Below are positions 48,201 to 56,175 of a stretch of DNA of 64,000 nt, in pieces. The position numbers and the translations under genes are program-made. The notes beneath the pieces were generated by a model. That model saw only the letters and a program-made list of their open reading frames with translations. It had not been told where the DNA came from and made no database searches. Source of the DNA: Hermatobates lingyangjiaoensis (Eukaryota > Arthropoda > Insecta > Hemiptera > Hermatobatidae); NCBI GenBank assembly GCA_026182355.1, contig JAPFBL010000006.1:7964501-8028500 (forward strand). Direction: 5' to 3'. How positions within the stretch are numbered: the stretch's first letter is position 1; the number at the start of each line of letters is the position of its first letter.

Positions 48201-51103
48201 TGGTTGCCTAGAGCAGTGGATTTTGAAATAATAGTTTTACAGACATGTGGCAGCATGCAATATTACTTTTTAAAAAAAGAATATGTAATCATCACCTAAA
48301 AAGAAGGGTGTTTGGGTGGACCTTTCTGTCGTAGATATACTTGCTTTCGATTGGCTTCTAAATTAAAGTTGCCAATTTGTGTCAATGATAGGACTGTGGG
48401 GTAAATTCACTCTGAGTTGGCGGGTACGACAAAACAAAAGTTTAAAGTCGCTCACCAATAGGAGCTCCAAAGGCCCCAGACAATCCTGCAGCTACTCCAG
48501 CTATCACCAGCTCTCTTCGTTCTTTTTCACTGGTAATAAAATGTTTAATTACTTTCTTCGTAACGAATGGAGCTACTAAGAAAGGTATTCTTGCTCCAAT
48601 CGAAGACCCTATGTGAATCATCGGCCCTTCCTGCAGGCAACACATACCATTTTATATTGCAACATACATTTACTTTTTTTTAAACAAATTTAAACAGTAT
48701 CTGAATTAAAATATCCTGGTATACATTATTCTAAATAATTTACAATTCATTGAAAGAAAACATAACAAAGCACGTAATCATCATGTAAGACCCACGAAAG
48801 AAAGGCCGTCAGCGTAACCCTCATTATTACGTAAACTACATACTAATAGGAAGCTTTTCAAAGGCAAAAAGGTAAAATTTTAATTTTCTATTCAACGTTT
48901 CTTTGAATATATTTTGTAAACTATTAGAATAGTGCATTTTACTTGACAAAGATTATTTTAAAGACGTTGCTGAATACATTGAAAGCATTGTTATTGGATT
49001 TAAAAGACTTATTATTTTCTTCTTATTATTGTATATTATAATATTATCACATGTGAAATAATGTTATTTGTATAAACAACTACGTATGTATTTTACTTGT
49101 GAAGAGAAATGAACATTTAGTTTGTAATTGATAAAGCTGTAATGATAGACAATCGAAAGGGTACATATATTAAGGGAATTTCTTACCTTTCCTCCAGGGA
49201 GATTAGACAGAATCATGCACACAGTGGATAAGAATCGGACGGTCGCAACTTTCATGTTGAGCAGGTTAAGAACTCTGACGCCGTTGACGTATGCAAGAAC
49301 ACCAGCAACACCCCCTCCAGCTGCAGTCGGCTAACGAGCAAATGCCAAAACAAATTAAAAAAGCACTTTTCAAAACAAACAACTAAGTCAATGTAGGTCA
49401 AGATCTAACTCACAGAAAAAAAATTTCATAGCATGTGTACTTAATATTTTTCATCTTTTTTTATGTCTTTGATGTTTTTTTTAAATACTTTACTATAATC
49501 ATATACATATTACATAAGAGAGGTGTGTATTCCAGTCATACAATACAGCCTAAAGAGTTATGCAAAGTATATTCTAATAAAGAGTTTGTAGTTTATTTAA
49601 CAATTTTTTCCTAAAATAGGACAAAAGCATAAGGTAAACAAGTAGACAGTAATGGGAAGAATTATAGTTTAAAACTGAACAGACAAAATGTTCCCAAAAG
49701 AAAAGAAGATTTAAGGTGAAATGATAATAACACATTGACTTGAACTTGAAATGTAAGCAACTATTTGAATGGAACTTGGTAAAATTCAGGTAGAGGTCGA
49801 TTTAAAACCCAAACATTCCATAATCCGTTTAATATAAGAGATAGAAAGTCAATTAATTACATTAGATACACCTCGATTTAGTTACGGATATTTCTGTCAT
49901 TGATGTCAGTTAATGCATAAAAAAATATACAATTGTGTTTCAGTCAAACACTAAGAGAGTAATTATGAGGAGGATGAAGGAAAATTAATGGAAAATTAAC
50001 TGACCTGAAAAAAGACGACCATTGCAGATCCAATGATAGCTGTGATGAGGTTCAAGACTATATAGTACAAGTAAAGTTTCCATTGATTGTTGTCCTCCAC
50101 ATCCAAGTAAACTGCCAATTCAATATCAATCATTAAACAGACAATCATGTGTACTGCAACATTTTCAATTGGCATACCAATGCATACATTGACAACACGA
50201 ATGCAGCAAGTTCACGCTTATTGGAGTTAATTCAGCCACGAAAAAAACATCAATAAGTGAAATCGAAACAAGTAAATATATATAATATATAATGCTGCTG
50301 AGTCATTTCAAAAACTGCAATAAACGGGGAATATCGAAAAAAGCGAGAACATTTAACATATGCTTATTTAGCATTATGATAAAATTAAATGCATAAATAA
50401 AGGAAATAAATTGCATGCATTACCTCTATCGCTAGCGTATAATGTCATGCAGAAGTAAGGGAGCACATCCCTCTCTTCTGACTGCCAGAACTCCCTGCTC
50501 TCTACTAGTTCGCCACTGACCCATTGACCAGAGCCTCAGTTGCGAGGCCACTCGCCACTCATTGCATACGACACGGAGGTTTGATTACCAAAACTGAATT
50601 TCGCTACCACAATTCAGTATTTTAGAAAATTGCGATAATTCAGAACAATGTTTTGACATTTCTTGATGGATTGGAGGAAAGCCCGCAAACTGCAAAGCAT
50701 CCTATATAGGTCAGAGAAGATTTTCCAATATTTTTTGTAAGTGGGTATGTAATTGAACGTAAAATTACAAAAAAGAATTAGTCTTTGTTGTACGTTCATA
50801 ATTGAAAATAAAATTAAAAGAAAATTTTATGCCCTATTAAAATACTTTAAACGGGTTGTTTAACTCACCATTACTTTTTTTGCATCACACATTTAGTTTG
50901 TTGAAGTAGATTGCTTTATCAATTTCACACAAAGCATGCAGAGGCCTTTGTAGATTTGGGTTATCATTTACTATTTTTTTAGTAAGTAGTCTGTTGTCTT
51001 TTTACATTTTTTCACTATATATATGAAATATAGATTAAAGAAAGTATTGTAACCGGATTGGAGTTTTGAGGTCTCCTGAGTTTAAAAAACTATATTAGAT
51101 TGG

Positions 51104-51169
<66 letters not shown>

Positions 51170-51781
51170 ATGTATGTGTATGTTTGTCTTGTAAATACAA
51201 GCCATATTTCAGTTATCCCTGAAATGAAAAAAAGACAGCTGACATTATTATTGCTCTTTATAAGGATGCAGTTTATTTGAAAAATTCCGTGTTTTGGAAT
51301 TCAGTAGAAATCTGTACACACAATTTTGGATTAAAACCACTTTGGGTTTGGTTTATTGTCGGTATTTATTAGAGATTCAAATAGAAACTGTCCTTGGGAG
51401 TCAAACGTCTAGATAACTTTTAGAATAAAGATAAACATACTTTTTAAGGGCTCAGAATAATTAGTACGACTATTAATTGAAGGGCACTAAAATATCGGCG
51501 CTGATATTAATTTTAATCAAAATAGATTAAGCTGATAGGAATCAACGAGGTCGGTTTTATTTATAAATTTGAAGATATAAGTTTGAAAAACTATTAAAAA
51601 AAAAATAGGTAAGTTTATTGATATCTGGAAAATTATATAACTGACATTAGAAATTTGCCACACACCTGTTAAAAAAATGAGGAAATTTTATGAATTGATA
51701 TCTGAAAAATTGTATACCTGATATAAACAATTTTAGAAAACCCCTTTAAGGCTTTTTGGATAAACCCGTGTAAACACACAC

Positions 51782-51843
<62 letters not shown>

Positions 51844-52491
51844 TTGGAAATTGGAAATCTATTCGGAATTAGATTCGAAAATCAGACTATTTGGAAATGT
51901 CTGATTCATTCATGCGTTACTCGTGTCTGTTGCATAATCTACGATTTTTGATAACAACACATTTTTAACTGTACTCCTAGTGTGTACGCTACTAATGAAC
52001 CTAAACGGTACAGTTAATTAAATCGCAAAAGATCCACCGTAGGTGATTTTTAAGTTCTTGCTAAATCTATAAAAGTCAAATAGGATGTTATTTTTCGTTT
52101 AGCCGTGAATGTCGGGTAGTGAAAATCGTTCATAATGAGTGAATGAAGGTCGTCTGGCATCTCAACTTAACTCAGTAAATTATAACTGTCGCTCTTATAA
52201 TACAGTGAGGAAAAAGGCTAAAATGTGAATCATACACTCAGAAATATTTCTGTGTTTTACAATATTTCAGCCATTTATTAGAGTATAATCCGGGTTTTAA
52301 CATAATACAGATAATTCATGAAACCAACAACAACAGATTAGTCATTCGTTTGTGAATGTAAGCTTTTGATTTGGAATGAGTAATTGTGCTTAATTTACAA
52401 TAACATATTTAAAACTTCAGATTCTCTCTCTCTCTCTCTATGTATATATATATATATATATTTGTAAAAGTTGGAAGCAGTCCTTCATTTG

Positions 52492-52540
<49 letters not shown>

Positions 52541-53392
52541 GAAAACAAGACTAAGATCTTTCAACCGTAACAAGCGGTCTTCGTCAGAGTCAAAAACCCA
52601 ACTGGGAATGAATATATTCTCAGTTGGGTTTTTGACTCTGACGAAGACCGCTTGTTACGGTTGAAAGATCTTAGTCTTGTTTTCCCATTTCTTATTGTGG
52701 TTTGATCATTGATTGTTGTTTCACGTGTTTATGTGAAATCTTTTTATATATATATATATATATATATATACTTTTTTGATGAAAATACGATCCAAAACGG
52801 ACAAATACAGTTCAATGTACATAAAGAAACGCAGAGAAATTAAAAACACACGGTTGGGTCTCCAACCGTCTCTGTACCAGTGCGCTTGGTTTCCCTTTCT
52901 TATCTCCCCTGAAGACAGTTCAATCGAAAATTAGAGACTGTAAGTGTGTGTTTTTAATTTCTCTACATTTCTTTATGTACATTGAACTATATATATATAT
53001 ATATATAATAAGGTACTGTTTTCTTGATCACAAATTAATAATTTGTTATTAATTATATATTTGTTATTGGTATATATATATTATATATATATATATATAT
53101 ATACCAAATTAATAATAATGGTATACATATACCATGATAAACGAAAAACGGTTCAGCAGGACAGATTACACTTGAAATAGAAGTCCTAGTTTATTTTAGG
53201 TATATATATAATAGGAGAGGGTCTCCTACCCTCTCTGAACCAGTGTTTATCTACCTACCCTCTCTTATCTCTCCTAAAGACGGTTCAAACCGAAAATTAG
53301 AGACTGTAAGTGTGTGCTTTTGATTTCTCTATGTTACTTTTTCTACATTGAACTATATTTGTCCATTTCGGATCGTATTTCCAATGAAAAAG

Positions 53393-53424
<32 letters not shown>

Positions 53425-54842
53425 TAGTTATAAATAAAAGTTATAACTTTAAAAGCTACATGTTTTATTATAAAATCCAACTTGCATAAAAAATATAAAA
53501 TAAAGACAAAAACGAACCACTTCGTAGAAATACTGATTTTTTGCAGCCAATAACTCCAATAATGACTTCCAGAAGACCACCTGCACATCCCACTAGGATC
53601 GCTAACAAGATGATAAGTAAGTAACGATAAACTACGAACTGGGAGGTCGTCCTGTAACCCACTTCAGTCATGTCTTCAACTGCTTTTGGATATTCGTAGT
53701 CCAAACTCTAATTTAACATACAATCCATATATTATTCATAATTTAATTGCTGGAAATAATTTATGTTCGCACACATCTAATACAATATTAGATAATAATA
53801 CAATACATAATAGCTAATACAATTATTAATAAGAACATCTTTATACAGCACTTTAAGTACGTTGACATTGTCGTTATGAAAATAAAAAGAATACTAAAGA
53901 AAGAGGTCGGACAAATGAACCTTGGTCATTCCATAAAAGATGAGCTTATGGTCATACAAGAACATCACATGTATTGCTGCTTTTTCTCCAAATAATCAAC
54001 GATAAACAACAAAATTAAAGAAAAGAGAATATCACATTTTTTTCTTTGGTAGTTAATTATTACTCGTTTATACTTGTATTCATAATTAAATATACCAACT
54101 TAATGCATTTACACTGTGATTAATATTACTATTTTAGTAGCAAATTGTACTGTCAAATAATCTATTAATATTTGATTATTTTTTCCTTTAACTTAGTAGT
54201 ATAAGACTCCAAAATTCATTAAGGCTGAGGCACTTAATTCACTATAAATACCCAATGGGTATTACTTTTTGAAGAATAAAAATAAATCTGACTGATTTAT
54301 TATCGGTACTTATTATCTTTTCCAGCATTATAGTATTGATTAGAAATAAGTGATCATTTCCCCATGATTGATAAAAATCAATTAACATATTAATAACTGA
54401 AAGTAAAACATTTTAAAATTAAAAAATAATTCTTTAACATAAATAAATAACTCTCTTTAACTATTTTCATGACCATTGACTTCATTCGGATCTACCATAT
54501 TTGATAAATTGAATTAAATTACACTTTCTTTGTTAACTTGATAAGTGGTGAGTGGTTATTTTCGTTCAATTCTACATTGACTCCTTCTAAATTTGACACT
54601 TTTATTTGTTAATGTTTAAAATAAAAAATATCATTTTTCTACTTAATGATATCACGCTGAAATATTACTATTAGAGAACTAATCAAATAACAAATAAATT
54701 TGTTAGTTAAAAAAAATTGTAATAAAGTAAAAATTACCACGATTATATATAAAAATATATAATCATAACTAAACTAACCTCAACTAACCTCAAATTTTCC
54801 TGTTGCTGGAATTATCAATGAAGGCCTGGATCTCAGCAAGTG
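29987..54842 (-). CDS. ClC-6/7-type chloride channel or exchanger (15 exons, partial)
   Basis: Fifteen minus-strand exons with GT-AG borders join in phase to give 740 codons. The order matches the ClC fold. An N-terminal FESLDYE is followed by helix B (YRYLLIILLAILVGC), GGGVAGVLAYVNGVR in place of the usual GSGIP motif, and GGKEGPMIHIG with the gating glutamate. Next come AGLSGAFGAPIG and MSLEE (proton-path glutamate), SISSGLFVPTLL, KCALFGAASFLCGSLRV and SNLMILLP, then CBS1 (AVDVMSPNPLVF...NGFPVV) and most of CBS2 (NYMDKTPFVV...MGLRHLIVINEKNE). EGPMIHIG and FESLDYE place it with the endolysosomal 2Cl-/H+ exchangers ClC-6/ClC-7. The family length is about 800 residues, so the cytosolic N-terminus and about 25 C-terminal residues are missing. 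Substitutions at the anion-site serine and helix-R tyrosine are unusual. No frame disruption is seen, so it looks functional. Introns are loaded with mobile DNA. Confidence 0.9.
30467..30550 (-). CDS. ClC exon n, start of CBS2
   Basis: Acceptor acttttctag|GTC, donor ACTAAG|GTAAGT. It encodes VQSATGLNLLSSVNLNNYMD and KTPFVVTK. NYMDKTPFVV matches the family's (F/Y)MNPSP(Y/F)TV. Confidence 0.88.
30824..31014 (-). pseudogene. Homeobox-like relic in ClC intron
   Basis: The minus-strand frame reads LLNEMLFAEQTMINILETH, then NKLTDILKISICMRIYLGLD and QLEVWFQQNRSDR before a stop. The spacing of F..EQ...LE, K..I...LGL and Q.EVWFQ.NR.. resembles a homeodomain, with the third helix altered (WFQQNRS instead of WFQNRRS). 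It has no start context and no splice site linking it to the ClC exons. A further open minus-strand stretch (31351-31157) just upstream could belong to the same retrocopy, but I recognise nothing in it. It may be a chance resemblance. Confidence 0.35.
31360..32620. other. ClC intron, no gene seen
   Basis: Contains a GC-richer patch (31920-32200: cggattccggattaagg, gataggggccgggctagagg) that looks like a repeat of unknown type. No motif was identified. Confidence 0.3.
32635..32793 (-). CDS. ClC exon m, inter-CBS
   Basis: Acceptor taattttag|GGT, donor GATAGA|GTACTT. It encodes GSSVGRIDGYITRSQVLNAI (family: L.G.I.RSQL..LL), then a hydrophilic linker to AIAKDR. Confidence 0.8.
33340..33610 (+). 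other. Unidentified 80-codon ORF in ClC intron
   Basis: The plus-strand frame (MTINDIPVGAILLMDAVVGL, then KMDQTVTTIVTENEGRTGVD) is less AT-rich than its surroundings and extends upstream of the first ATG. No family is recognised and no splice context is clear. It may be an element fragment. Confidence 0.2.
34600..35650. repeat. Large imperfect inverted repeat (MITE-like)
   Basis: The outer arms match in inverse orientation with a roughly 55-bp insertion on the right: aaaatatgg/cgggtataaataac, gcgtagaacatcgcc, ccttatcttaggaact and aagtaacttagcttataaaatg. A nested near-perfect palindrome sits at 34996-35087 (tgaggtaaaatggataaaca...). The left edge, TA-CAGTGGTAACTCG followed by attacgaatttaatttg, resembles pogo/Tigger-like element ends. 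The matching right end is degenerate. Confidence 0.7.
36199..36420 (-). CDS. ClC exon l, CBS1
   Basis: Acceptor gttaatatag|CCG, donor ATCCCA|GTAAAC. It encodes MYEWQNHLAHVPYISRYAPP, then KKAVDVMSPNPLVFLTNPAT and FETPHNGFPVVIQP. VMSPNPLVF and HNGFPVV are CBS-domain hallmarks of ClC-6/7. Confidence 0.9.
36845..37027 (-). CDS. ClC exon k, helices P-R
   Basis: Acceptor aatgtttcag|AAT, donor AGTCCT|GTGAGT. It encodes AKCALFGAASFLCGSLRVTF, then SLAVMMCECGSNLMILLP and IVRIIGDLISP. The family has T(E/N)..YG.P at the helix-R position; here the tyrosine is replaced (NLMILLP). Confidence 0.9.
37040..38820. other. ClC intron, no gene seen
   Basis: Mostly AT-rich DNA between exons k and j, with no recognisable element ends before the Helitron at 38829. 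Confidence 0.4.
38829..39300 (-). mobile_element. Helitron 3' end with helicase relic
   Basis: On the minus strand the terminal sequence has the hairpin TGACCC-AAC-GGGTCA (38841-38855), then CGGGTAGT and the terminal CTAG (38829-38832) followed by T. This is the 3' signature of Helitrons: a hairpin, a CTRR end, and insertion before T. About 200 bp upstream (near 39065-39018), AFHHGQLHVALSRVKQK is the C-terminal motif of the Helitron PIF1-type helicase. Upstream frames are broken and the 5' TC end was not found. It is a dead 3' fragment inside a ClC intron. Confidence 0.8.
39621..39682 (+). tRNA. tRNA-like sequence (pseudo-tRNA or SINE head)
   Basis: Has an A-box-like TGGTAGCGCACTGG and a B-box-like AGATTCGATACCC at tRNA spacing. 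The ends TTGGTG and CACCAA pair, and GTGC/GCGC forms a D-stem. The anticodon arm (tggatctcaaattcca) is imperfect and the T-stem does not pair well; the length is about 62 nt. It resembles a decayed initiator/elongator tRNA-Met-type head rather than a working tRNA. Confidence 0.4.
39778..39953 (-). CDS. ClC exon j, GxFxP motif
   Basis: Acceptor gtgttccag|GC, donor AATGTT|GTAAGT. It encodes SFTPAMPLLIMTVTYYLTAG (first residue shared with exon i), then GSSISSGLFVPTLLSGCLIG and RFV. GLFVP is the conserved GxFxP anion-binding motif. Confidence 0.92.
40019..40112 (-). CDS. ClC exon i
   Basis: Acceptor ttttttttttag|AAA, donor CCCAA|GTGAGT. It encodes KYCKKNEFASMGLFVFQ, then DARSIFNLMFEKNP, equivalent to the ClC-6/7 stretch FC....YN.MA..FFN....S...LFH. 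Confidence 0.85.
40200..41500. other. ClC intron, no gene seen
   Basis: AT-rich intron between exons i and h; nothing supported. Confidence 0.5.
41537..41705 (-). CDS. ClC exon h
   Basis: Acceptor tttttttag|AAA, donor ATTAAT|GTATTT. It encodes MQRRWLKLMEVVWWTVLVST, then a hydrophilic lumen-facing loop rich in Cys/His (RYCSPKKREYHSHCHHKP). Confidence 0.8.
42480..42680. repeat. Family-B element fragment
   Basis: Contains the family-B border words cgatccgaaacggacaaata and tagttcaata, and a tttcttt...ctacattgaact inverse, between two (TA)n tracts (42535-42552 and 42665-42680). No hammerhead-like core is present. Confidence 0.55.
42718..44022. repeat. 1.3-kb palindrome flanked by (TA)n
   Basis: Arms 42718-43366 and 43367-44022 are reverse complements with small indels. 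They meet at gagcctcc-tttagagcctctga-ggaggctc. (TA)n lies outside both ends (42666-42680 and 44019-44032). The arms are pyrimidine- or purine-rich, and the long hydrophobic ORFs in them are composition artefacts. Near each outer end is the family-B hammerhead-like core: in the right arm CTC-CTGAAGA (43935-43944), hairpin, GAAAATTT, GAG. Confidence 0.9.
44107..44800 (+). mobile_element. 5'-truncated PLE with GIY-YIG and 3' repeat
   Basis: Starts at cacgaatcattggac, the point where homology to the PLE linker begins. The endonuclease frame (44220-44567) reads GIYKIPCKNCHKIYISQTGK, so the YIG glycine has become serine. It continues SLKTRVKQHQYNVSRQ and SSALFLHIKNENHHIDWTGA to a stop. An extra A near 44205 shifts the upstream frame. 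The roughly 150-bp 3' untranslated region and then the family-A hammerhead-like repeat (44725-44800) follow, ending at (TA)n. The CxxC just after GIY is the zinc-binding pair usual in PLE endonucleases. Inactive. Confidence 0.85.
44725..44800 (+). ncRNA. Family-A hammerhead-like repeat after PLE 3' UTR
   Basis: Reads TGGG, tttt, GACT, CTGACGA, the stem-II region (GACCG...CTGTT), GAAA, GATCTT, AGTC and a CCC that can pair with the first TGGG. It is one of two copies physically continuous with a PLE 3' UTR, which identifies the repeat as the PLE terminal module. Confidence 0.55.
44815..45000 (-). repeat. Family-B element fragment
   Basis: The minus strand reads TTCTCTTGAAGACAGATC, a degraded hairpin, then AAAATTTGAGTTTG. 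Flanking words (accaagcacg, gttcggatcg) match the 42.7-44.0 kb palindrome. It is bordered by (TA)n on both sides. Confidence 0.6.
45013..45132 (-). ncRNA. Family-A hammerhead-like repeat
   Basis: Solo minus-strand copy between (TA)n tracts (45000-45013 and 45138-45172), with GACT-CTGACGA, GAAAGATCTT and AGCC. Stem II is weakened (ACCA...CAGT). Confidence 0.5.
45262..45475. ncRNA. Foldback of two family-A hammerhead-like repeats
   Basis: Near-perfect inverted pair meeting at aaaaacccaatcagttgggt near 45350. The plus copy has CTGACTA in place of CTGACGA, so the core G8 is lost; the minus copy has CGGAAGA. Both keep AGATCTTAGTC. Flanked by (TA)n (45217-45261 and 45476-45493). Confidence 0.5.
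45601..45766 (-). CDS. ClC exon g
   Basis: Acceptor atttgatttgcag|GT, donor TCTAG|GTAATT. It encodes NISVYSLYFHAFAKNHY, then MKEFPVLIITAILSGIAGAM and WNWLLRLMIFVRS, matching the family EIPVF..MGV.GG.LGA.FN.LN..L. Confidence 0.85.
45790..47540. other. ClC intron, no gene seen
   Basis: AT-rich intron between exons g and f. No element ends or exons were recognised. Confidence 0.45.
47550..47765 (-). CDS. ClC exon f
   Basis: Acceptor tttgttgtag|GT, donor CTCAAT|GTGAGA. It encodes GSMLMSLEEYVTKW (equivalent to GG.LFSLEEG.SFW, keeping the internal proton glutamate), FRIFLCSTISALTFNTI, and a loop ending YRSISQ. Of the alternative GT sites, this is the one that keeps phase with the next exon. Confidence 0.85.
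48456..48630 (-). CDS. ClC exon e, gating glutamate
   Basis: Acceptor ttgcctgcag|GAA, donor CTATTG|GTGAGC. It encodes EGPMIHIGSSIGARI at its start, with the E of EGP being the gating (external) glutamate. It ends IAGVAAGLSGAFGAPI, a hallmark ClC helix. Charged TSEKERREL precedes the last helix, like the KRDF segment of ClC-7. Confidence 0.92.
49187..49330 (-). CDS. ClC exon d, altered selectivity motif
   Basis: Acceptor gctcgttag|CCG, donor GGAAAG|GTAAGA. It encodes PTAAGGGVAGVLAYVNGVR, then LNLLNMKVATVRFLS and ILSNLPGGK. It aligns with the family stretch P.AAGSGIP...LNGV......L..K......GGL..GK. The anion-coordinating serine of GSGIP is glycine here and the IP is VA. Confidence 0.88.
50005..50111 (-). 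CDS. ClC exon c
   Basis: Acceptor aattggcag|TT, donor TTTCAG|GTCAGT. It encodes a hydrophobic helix (YIVLNLITAIIGSAMVVFFQ), corresponding to the segment before the family's EP.AAGSGIP motif. Confidence 0.8.
50435..50585 (-). other. GC-rich block in ClC intron
   Basis: An unusually GC-rich 150 bp. Its minus strand is open for 37 codons (ELVESREFWQSEERDVLPYF, then CMTLYASDR), ending at a donor-like AGAG|GTAATG. It is not needed for the ClC frame, since exons b and c join in phase without it. It may be a mobile-element fragment or an alternative exon; nothing is recognised. Confidence 0.3.
51106..51180. repeat. (GT)n-(GTAT)n microsatellite
   Basis: About 22 GT units followed by GTAT units. Confidence 0.97.
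51774..51905. repeat. (CA)n-(TA)n tract plus short repeat
   Basis: A (CA)n then (TA)n tract is followed by ctattcggaattagattcg and aaaatcaga.tatttggaaat. The same words follow (TA)n at 44032-44095. This is a short dispersed repeat with the same TA-microsatellite association as the PLE pieces. Confidence 0.7.
52538..52743. ncRNA. Foldback of two intact family-A hammerhead-like repeats
   Basis: The best preserved copies. Plus strand: TGGG (52624), GACT (52634-52637), CTGACGA (52638-52644), stem II GACCG/CGGTT around loop CTTGTTA, GAAA (52663-52666), AGATCT (52666-52671), T52672, AGTC (52673-52676) and CCCA (52684). Pairing GACT with AGTC closes a three-way junction as in a type I hammerhead. 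The AGATCT is self-complementary, so stem III could form only as a minimal or dimeric helix. The minus copy mirrors this at 52538-52605. Flanked by (TA)n (52496-52538 and 52744-52771). Confidence 0.6.
52770..53007 (+). repeat. Family-B element with hammerhead-like core
   Basis: Begins with cgatccaaaacggacaaata and has a short inverted repeat (ttcaatgtacataaagaaa against tttctttatgtacattgaa). The core is CTGAAGA (about 52910), CAGTTCAATC, GAAAATTA, GAGAC. Flanked by (TA)n on both sides. Confidence 0.6.
53130..53418 (+). repeat. Family-B element with hammerhead-like core
   Basis: Contains TCTC-CTAAAGA (core G5 changed to A), a perfect small hairpin CGGT-TCAA-ACCG, GAAAATT and A-GAGA. The GAGA can pair with the upstream TCTC. 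It ends with the family words ttcggatcgtatt and (TA)n. Confidence 0.6.
53518..53707 (-). CDS. ClC exon b, first membrane helix
   Basis: Acceptor aaattag|AGT, donor AGTG|GTTCGT (weak beyond GT). It encodes SLDYEYPKAVEDMTEVGYR, then the hydrophobic helix VVYRYLLIILLAILVGCAGG, up to FLRS. It ends in phase 1, and the next exon supplies TT. Confidence 0.85.
54789..54842 (-). CDS. ClC exon a
   Basis: Acceptor ttttttccag|CAC, donor TTTGAG|GTTAGT. It encodes HLLRSRPSLIIPATGKFE, whose end joins the next exon to make the family word FESLDYE. Exons further 5' were not identified. Confidence 0.8.
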
Positions 54843-54947
54843 CTGGAAAAAATTGTCTATATTGTATCATTCGGTTTTAAGCCCTTAGCAGTAAATTTAA
54901 ATTTAATATCCTGGCATAATAAGTGATCCATACTCAATCATACCATT

Positions 54948-54950
54948 AAT

Positions 54951-55003
<53 letters not shown>
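54948..55003. repeat. (TA)n microsatellite
   Basis: A long TA run just upstream of ClC exon a on the gene's strand. Confidence 0.97.
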
Positions 55004-55006
<3 letters not shown>

Positions 55007-55031
55007 TATAAATAGGGAGCAGACCTTCTAT

Positions 55032-55214
55032 TATATATATTGTGTTGAACTGAATTGCCTTAATTGAACATACCTTTTTTTTGAGCAGTTTTTCATATTT
55101 CCTTGATAATAATCCACCAACTAAATCAAGACGATTTAAAATTATCAAGGAAATATGAAAAACTGCTCAAAAAAAAGTATGTTTAATTAAGGCAATTCAG
55201 TTCAACACAATATA
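55032..55214. repeat. Inverted repeat between (TA)n tracts
   Basis: Arms of about 75-78 bp (tattgtgttgaactgaattg...tttttcatatttccttgata at 55037-55111, and its complement at 55141-55214) flank a 30-bp centre. Both outer ends meet TA tracts. Same geometry as the larger palindromes, but no recognisable core. Confidence 0.85.
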
Positions 55215-55228
55215 TATATATATATATA

Positions 55229-55348
55229 AAGATTTCACATAAACACGTGAAACAACAATCAATGATCAAACCACAATAAGAAATGGGAAAACAAGACTAA
55301 GATCTTTCAACCGTAACAAGCGGTCTTCGTCAGAGTCAAAAACCCAAC
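55229..55348 (-). ncRNA. Family-A hammerhead-like repeat at PLE 3' end
   Basis: Minus strand: TGGGTTTTTGACT, CTGACGA, GACCG-loop-CGGTT, GAAA, GATCTT, AGTC and CCCA, with an intact core. It is continuous with the 3' UTR of the PLE at 55.35-56.87 kb and abuts (TA)n at 55210-55227. Confidence 0.6.
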
Positions 55349-55506
55349 TGAACACTAGATGCAGAAAACATCTGGTGAGGAGTTGAGAAGAGTGGGAGGG
55401 AAGAGTGGTATTTTAAAAGGGTGAAAGCACAGGAAAGGACTAATGTCCAGAAAGGGATGTTTGGGGAAACAAAGGAGTACAGTAAGAAAAAGTAAAAAAC
55501 TATCCG

Positions 55507-56157
55507 CTAGCTGTCAACCCTCTTTGAAGAGGCTATTGCCCTCGTGACGAAAGTATCAAGTTTGAAGAGACCGTTACTAATGTTTATAATATTAGATCTA
55601 TTAAATTTAATTAGAGACGATTCAATAATATTTCTTAACAACATTGATTTTTCATAGGTAATAAATTTAGCTCCTGTCCAATCAATATGATGATTTTCAT
55701 TTTTTATATGCAAGAATAAGGCACTACTGTTTTCCTGTCTACTTACGTTATATTGGTGTTGTTTTACACGTGTTTTTAATGATTTACCAGTTTGACCAAT
55801 ATAAATTTTATGACAATTTTTGCACGGAATTTTATAAATACCAGCGGACTCCAATTCGCTTGGAGAGTTTTTTATTAACATATTACCCACGTTATTACGA
55901 TTAGAAAACACTATATTAAAATCAAGTTGTTTGGCTAATCTTGGAAGGGGGTCCAATGATTCGTGGTATGGCAAAACTATAGAATTTGATAATAAAAGGG
56001 GCTCTTTTGAAGTATTAGAGAAAGTTTTTTTAGCACCCTTCAAAGCTAAATCGATATAAGAAGAGGGGTATTTTAATGAAAGGGCAATTGACCTAATGTT
56101 ACTAATCTCTTCATTAAGGAATTCACGAGAGCAAACTCTTATCGCCCTCAAAAACAT
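55507..56157 (-). pseudogene. PLE GIY-YIG endonuclease part
   Basis: 216 codons in the same frame as the RT fragment, separated from it by the TAA. It comprises the linker (FLNEEISNIRSIALSLKYPS), the GIY-YIG domain with CxxC and the YIG glycine intact, the conserved R in LKTR, and E in IIESSLIKFN. This is the best preserved endonuclease of the window. Confidence 0.9.
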
Positions 56158-56175
56158 ATTTCTAAAAACAGAAAT

